This document shows, piece after piece, positions 61,296 through 64,000 of a stretch of 64,000 nt of DNA; positions within the stretch are counted from its first letter, which is position 1, and the number at the start of each line of letters is the position of its first letter. Under the pieces are notes generated by a model. The model was not told the origin of the DNA. It was given only the letters and a program-made list of their open reading frames with translations, and did not search any database. The DNA is from Natronococcus sp. CG52 (lineage in GTDB: Archaea; Halobacteriota; Halobacteria; Halobacteriales; Natrialbaceae): NCBI RefSeq assembly GCF_023913515.1, contig NZ_CP099392.1:62001-126000 (forward strand). Direction: 5' to 3'. The position numbers and the translations under genes were made by a program.

Positions 61296-61544
61296 GGCGA
61301 TGGTTTCCGACAGTACCGGTGATATAGACGGCAGGTAGTTTATCGAGTAAACGCGGCCAATTCGACGCCAGTCAGATTGCACGATTTGACGGTATCTAGT
61401 AAATCGTTAGTTGGTACGGTATTCGGGAGAGCGGATCGTTCACGGTAAGCTGTAGTACCGTTCTCGGTGAAATCAGATTCATCACGGGGGCAATCGATAG
61501 GACGTAGAAATGAGAGAGCGAGCGTTCTGGAGTCCGATTCACCC

Positions 61545-63749
61545 ATGACGGACGGTACCGAAACTGACGACTCGAGAGCGTTTGCGTCACGAGCGATCCG
61601 TGTCGTCGACGACATCGGGTCCGATGAAGCGACCGTACTCACGCGGCAAACCGTCACAACCGCGGTTTTCGCCCTGTTGATCGTTTACTGGGCGAGCGTT
61701 CTAGGAACGGCCTTCGACGTACACATCCCCGTCGTACAGGAGATCACTGGTGGAATACTTCTGACAGTCGTACCCGGCACATTGCTCTACGGACTGTTCA
61801 ACCGGACTGATAGATTCGGCGAGTTCGTTCTGTATTCGATCGGGCTCGGTCTCGTGTTCGTCTCCGTCCTGATCGTGATTCTCCAGTGGACGGTTGGTCA
61901 GTTCGTTCGACCACTGTCTGCGCCCGTCTTACCGGTCGCAGTGACCGTATCGGTGATCGTACTGACCGTCTTGTCGACTCGCGGTCGTCGATCGGTTCGT
62001 CTCCCGCGTATACCCGTTACCCGTGGGGCTATCTCGACCGCCGTTTTGCTCGGCACACTCCCGACACTTGCCGTCGTCGCCGCTCACGTGTGGACCGTCT
62101 ATCAGCGGAACGTGCTCATGTACGTGCTCGTGATCGCGATCGGGATTACCGTCGTTTCTTACCGGTTCCTTCCGCGTCGCCGCTATCCTCTCGTAATCGG
62201 ATCGATCGCCCTCTCGACGTTTCTTCACCGAAATCTGGCCTCCTCGTCGCTGGTCGGGGCCGACGTCCAGTTACACTATTATCTCGCAGCGAATTATCAT
62301 GAGACGGGCTACTGGAACATCGAACTGGCGAGAGAGAACGCGTCGGTCCCGCTCGTCACCGTGGCGCCGGCTGTCTTTTCGACCGTCATGGGGGTCGACC
62401 TCACGTTTGCGTTCACGGTCGTCTATTCGTTCTTCGTCGCGTTGCTACCCGTGGCGATCTACTATCTCGTCCGCGACCCCCTCGGAGCGGCCCCGGCGTA
62501 CTTCGGCAGTCTCTTCTTTCTGTTTTATCACGGTACGTTTTATTTCACTCCCGGCAAGGAGCACGTCTCCGAACTGTTCGTCGTTCTCATGCTACTCGCG
62601 CTACTGAGCGATCGTTCGGGGCCTCGAGCGACGCTTTTCGCGCTCCTGTTCGGCCTCGGGATGGTCATGTCACACTATGCGACGTCATTTATTTTCATCG
62701 TCGCATTGGCCAGCTGTGCGGTACTGATTCGACTGGCACCGGGCATCGATCATCGTGCGGTCGGCAGGACGATCACCCTCCCGTTCGTGGGGACGCTGTT
62801 CGCGATCACGATCGGGTGGTACTGGGTTATCTCCCCTGCACTGATAGATACGCTGGCAATGCTACCGGGATCGATGGCTGAACAACTCTCGCATCTCATC
62901 GCGCTCGAGTTCGAATATCTCTCCGGGGGCACCGGCGCTGGCATGGTTCAACAGCAACAGACCACCCTCCAGCGACTGATGACGTACCTCTATGCCAGCA
63001 TAGTCGCTCTTGCCGGAGTCGGACTGGCGACTCGAGCCTATGCGGAGTTGTGGGCCGAATCGTCCTCGGTTGCGGCCAGTTCGCTCGTCGGTCTTGCAAT
63101 CCCCCTGTACGGTATCCTCGGAATCTCGGCCGTCGCAATCCACGATCTGGACGCCGATCGGGTGCTCCAGATCACGATGCTCGCTTTGGCTCCTTTCGCC
63201 GTCATCGGATACAGGGATCTCTACTCGAGGACCAGTGGAATCCAACAAACCGTCGAATGGTTGCCGCTCGTGGCACTGCTGCTAACCGTATTCGTCATTA
63301 ACGTCGGAGCCGCTCCACAACTCGTCGGAGAACCCACCGATTTCACGTTCGACGACGAGGTTTCCGACTTCGCGTACACGGACGACGAGATTGAAGGAAT
63401 CGAGTGGCTCGAACAGCGAGAATCGATCGATCGGACCGATGGAGCGGGAGACGACTCAATCGACGTCTACACCGACACACGCACAAATCAGCTGTTCAGG
63501 GCGGTCGTTCCGCCTGATTATTACGAGATAGAGATACACCCGCTCCCGACCTCGACTAACTCCGACCACTCGCTCGACGACGGATACATCGTCATCAGAG
63601 AACGCGCGGTCAACGACGACGGCACTATCGGAGAACTCACTGAGCGAGAGCGGGAACGGATTGCAGAGGACGAGTCGACGGAGAAGGTCTTCGACAACGG
63701 AGAGATGCAGATCTACGAGTATCGGTCCGACCCGCCACCAGATAGGTGA
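61545..63749 (+). CDS. Large multi-spanning membrane protein (DUF2206/glycosyltransferase-C-like)
   Basis: A 734 aa protein with at least a dozen hydrophobic helices between residues 35 and 590, then a soluble C-terminal domain of about 140 residues (FTFDDEVSDFAYTDDEIEGIEWLEQRESIDRTDG to the end). The layout resembles archaeal DUF2206 or GT-C-type proteins linked to surface glycan assembly. Conserved-looking loops include ADVQLHYYLAANYHETGYWNIELARENASVPLV and the HYATSF motif. Start ATG 61545 (MTDGTETDDSRAF) is preferred to an upstream in-frame codon at 61467. Divergent from the FemAB-like gene. Confidence 0.72.
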   Translation: MTDGTETDDSRAFASRAIRVVDDIGSDEATVLTRQTVTTAVFALLIVYWASVLGTAFDVHIPVVQEITGGILLTVVPGTLLYGLFNRTDRFGEFVLYSIGLGLVFVSVLIVILQWTVGQFVRPLSAPVLPVAVTVSVIVLTVLSTRGRRSVRLPRIPVTRGAISTAVLLGTLPTLAVVAAHVWTVYQRNVLMYVLVIAIGITVVSYRFLPRRRYPLVIGSIALSTFLHRNLASSSLVGADVQLHYYLAANYHETGYWNIELARENASVPLVTVAPAVFSTVMGVDLTFAFTVVYSFFVALLPVAIYYLVRDPLGAAPAYFGSLFFLFYHGTFYFTPGKEHVSELFVVLMLLALLSDRSGPRATLFALLFGLGMVMSHYATSFIFIVALASCAVLIRLAPGIDHRAVGRTITLPFVGTLFAITIGWYWVISPALIDTLAMLPGSMAEQLSHLIALEFEYLSGGTGAGMVQQQQTTLQRLMTYLYASIVALAGVGLATRAYAELWAESSSVAASSLVGLAIPLYGILGISAVAIHDLDADRVLQITMLALAPFAVIGYRDLYSRTSGIQQTVEWLPLVALLLTVFVINVGAAPQLVGEPTDFTFDDEVSDFAYTDDEIEGIEWLEQRESIDRTDGAGDDSIDVYTDTRTNQLFRAVVPPDYYEIEIHPLPTSTNSDHSLDDGYIVIRERAVNDDGTIGELTERERERIAEDESTEKVFDNGEMQIYEYRSDPPPDR

Positions 63750-63856
63750 TCCTGATGGCAAATTTCGGTGTTCTTCGGGTGAAAACGGTGGCGACGACGA
63801 CCGAAGCGGCGCCACACCACCCAAAGCGGCAAGCCACTGGTCGGCGTGACTCGGGT

Positions 63857-64000
63857 ATGTTCGATCGAGAGTCGAACGAAGACTGCCCTTCGTCAGAGAC
63901 GGTTTCTCGCAGATCGGTTCTGCGTGGCGGTGCATCGCTTACGATCCTGATCGGTGCTGGCGACCTGACCGCTTTGAAACGCCACGAACTGATTCGGTTC
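63857..64000 (+). CDS. Partial Tat-exported protein, cut by the window end
   Basis: Forty-eight codons from ATG 63857 to the window edge. The chain contains SRRSVLRGGASLTILIGAGDL, a Tat-type signal (RR at 18-19), so the product is exported. The mature part is not in the window and no family can be named. Confidence 0.65.
   Translation, partial: MFDRESNEDCPSSETVSRRSVLRGGASLTILIGAGDLTALKRHELIRF

Noticed and set aside
1-64000. tRNA or rRNA genes
   Set aside because: No cloverleaf-consensus GTTCGA loops with acceptor stems or rRNA-like conserved stretches were found by eye; a tRNAscan run would settle this.

Overview
The window is high-GC haloarchaeal DNA. The proteins are strongly acidic, several carry twin-arginine (Tat) signals (heparinases, gamma-glutamyltransferase, a lipoprotein, the truncated last gene), TATA-like boxes sit 25-35 nt in front of many start codons as expected for leaderless transcripts, and there is an Orc1/Cdc6 initiator. 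The style fits Natrialbales (Haloterrigena/Natrinema-like), but that is a guess. No rRNA or tRNA gene was seen.

Region 1 (1-47.9 kb) is a large carbohydrate catabolic cluster. It opens with a Dpp/Opp-type ABC importer (fused double ATPase at 509, small membrane protein at 2741, permeases at 3036 and 4036; no substrate-binding protein in the window). Next come a SelA-fold PLP enzyme and two tandem, very similar secreted heparinase II/III-like lyases of about 1,230 aa. A minus-strand run follows (HEAT-repeat protein, BNR_4 propeller, GH20 hexosaminidase, double alpha/beta hydrolase, sugar isomerase-like TIM barrel). Then come Gfo/Idh/MocA oxidoreductases, a Tat-exported gamma-glutamyltransferase, an Eis-like acetyltransferase, a sulfatase, a second TIM barrel, a ceramidase-like protein coupled to a DegT aminotransferase, a zinc dehydrogenase, RidA, an NRAMP-like transporter, a flavin-dependent oxidoreductase, a FAH hydrolase, a run of three translationally coupled Gfo/Idh genes, a frameshifted threonine dehydratase, an enolase-superfamily sugar-acid dehydratase, an IclR regulator and a PIG-L deacetylase. 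The most economical reading is a haloarchaeal polysaccharide utilisation locus for a sulfated, amino-sugar and uronate containing glycan. The Tat lyases cut it outside, the ABC system imports oligomers, and sulfatase, GH20, esterase, deacetylase and redox enzymes finish the work in the cytoplasm. Six Gfo/Idh proteins with two TIM-barrel isomerase-like proteins also raise the possibility of an oxidation-elimination-hydration route for glycosidic bond cleavage.

Region 2 (47.9-54 kb) is a replicon module. An orc1/cdc6 gene is flanked by ten copies of a 21-bp ORB-like, near-palindromic repeat (core CACCGGAAACCCGGTG) with an AT-rich segment between inward-facing copies. It is followed by a decayed subtilase, an 18-bp tandem repeat upstream of parA, and a parA plus small acidic partner gene. 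This looks like a replication origin and partition locus of a megaplasmid or secondary replicon, or an integrated one.

Region 3 (54-64 kb) is AT-richer and concerns surface glycans: a decayed NDP-sugar epimerase, three family-2 glycosyltransferases, a polysaccharide deacetylase, a FemAB-like acyltransferase, a large multi-spanning membrane protein and the start of a Tat-exported protein that runs off the end.
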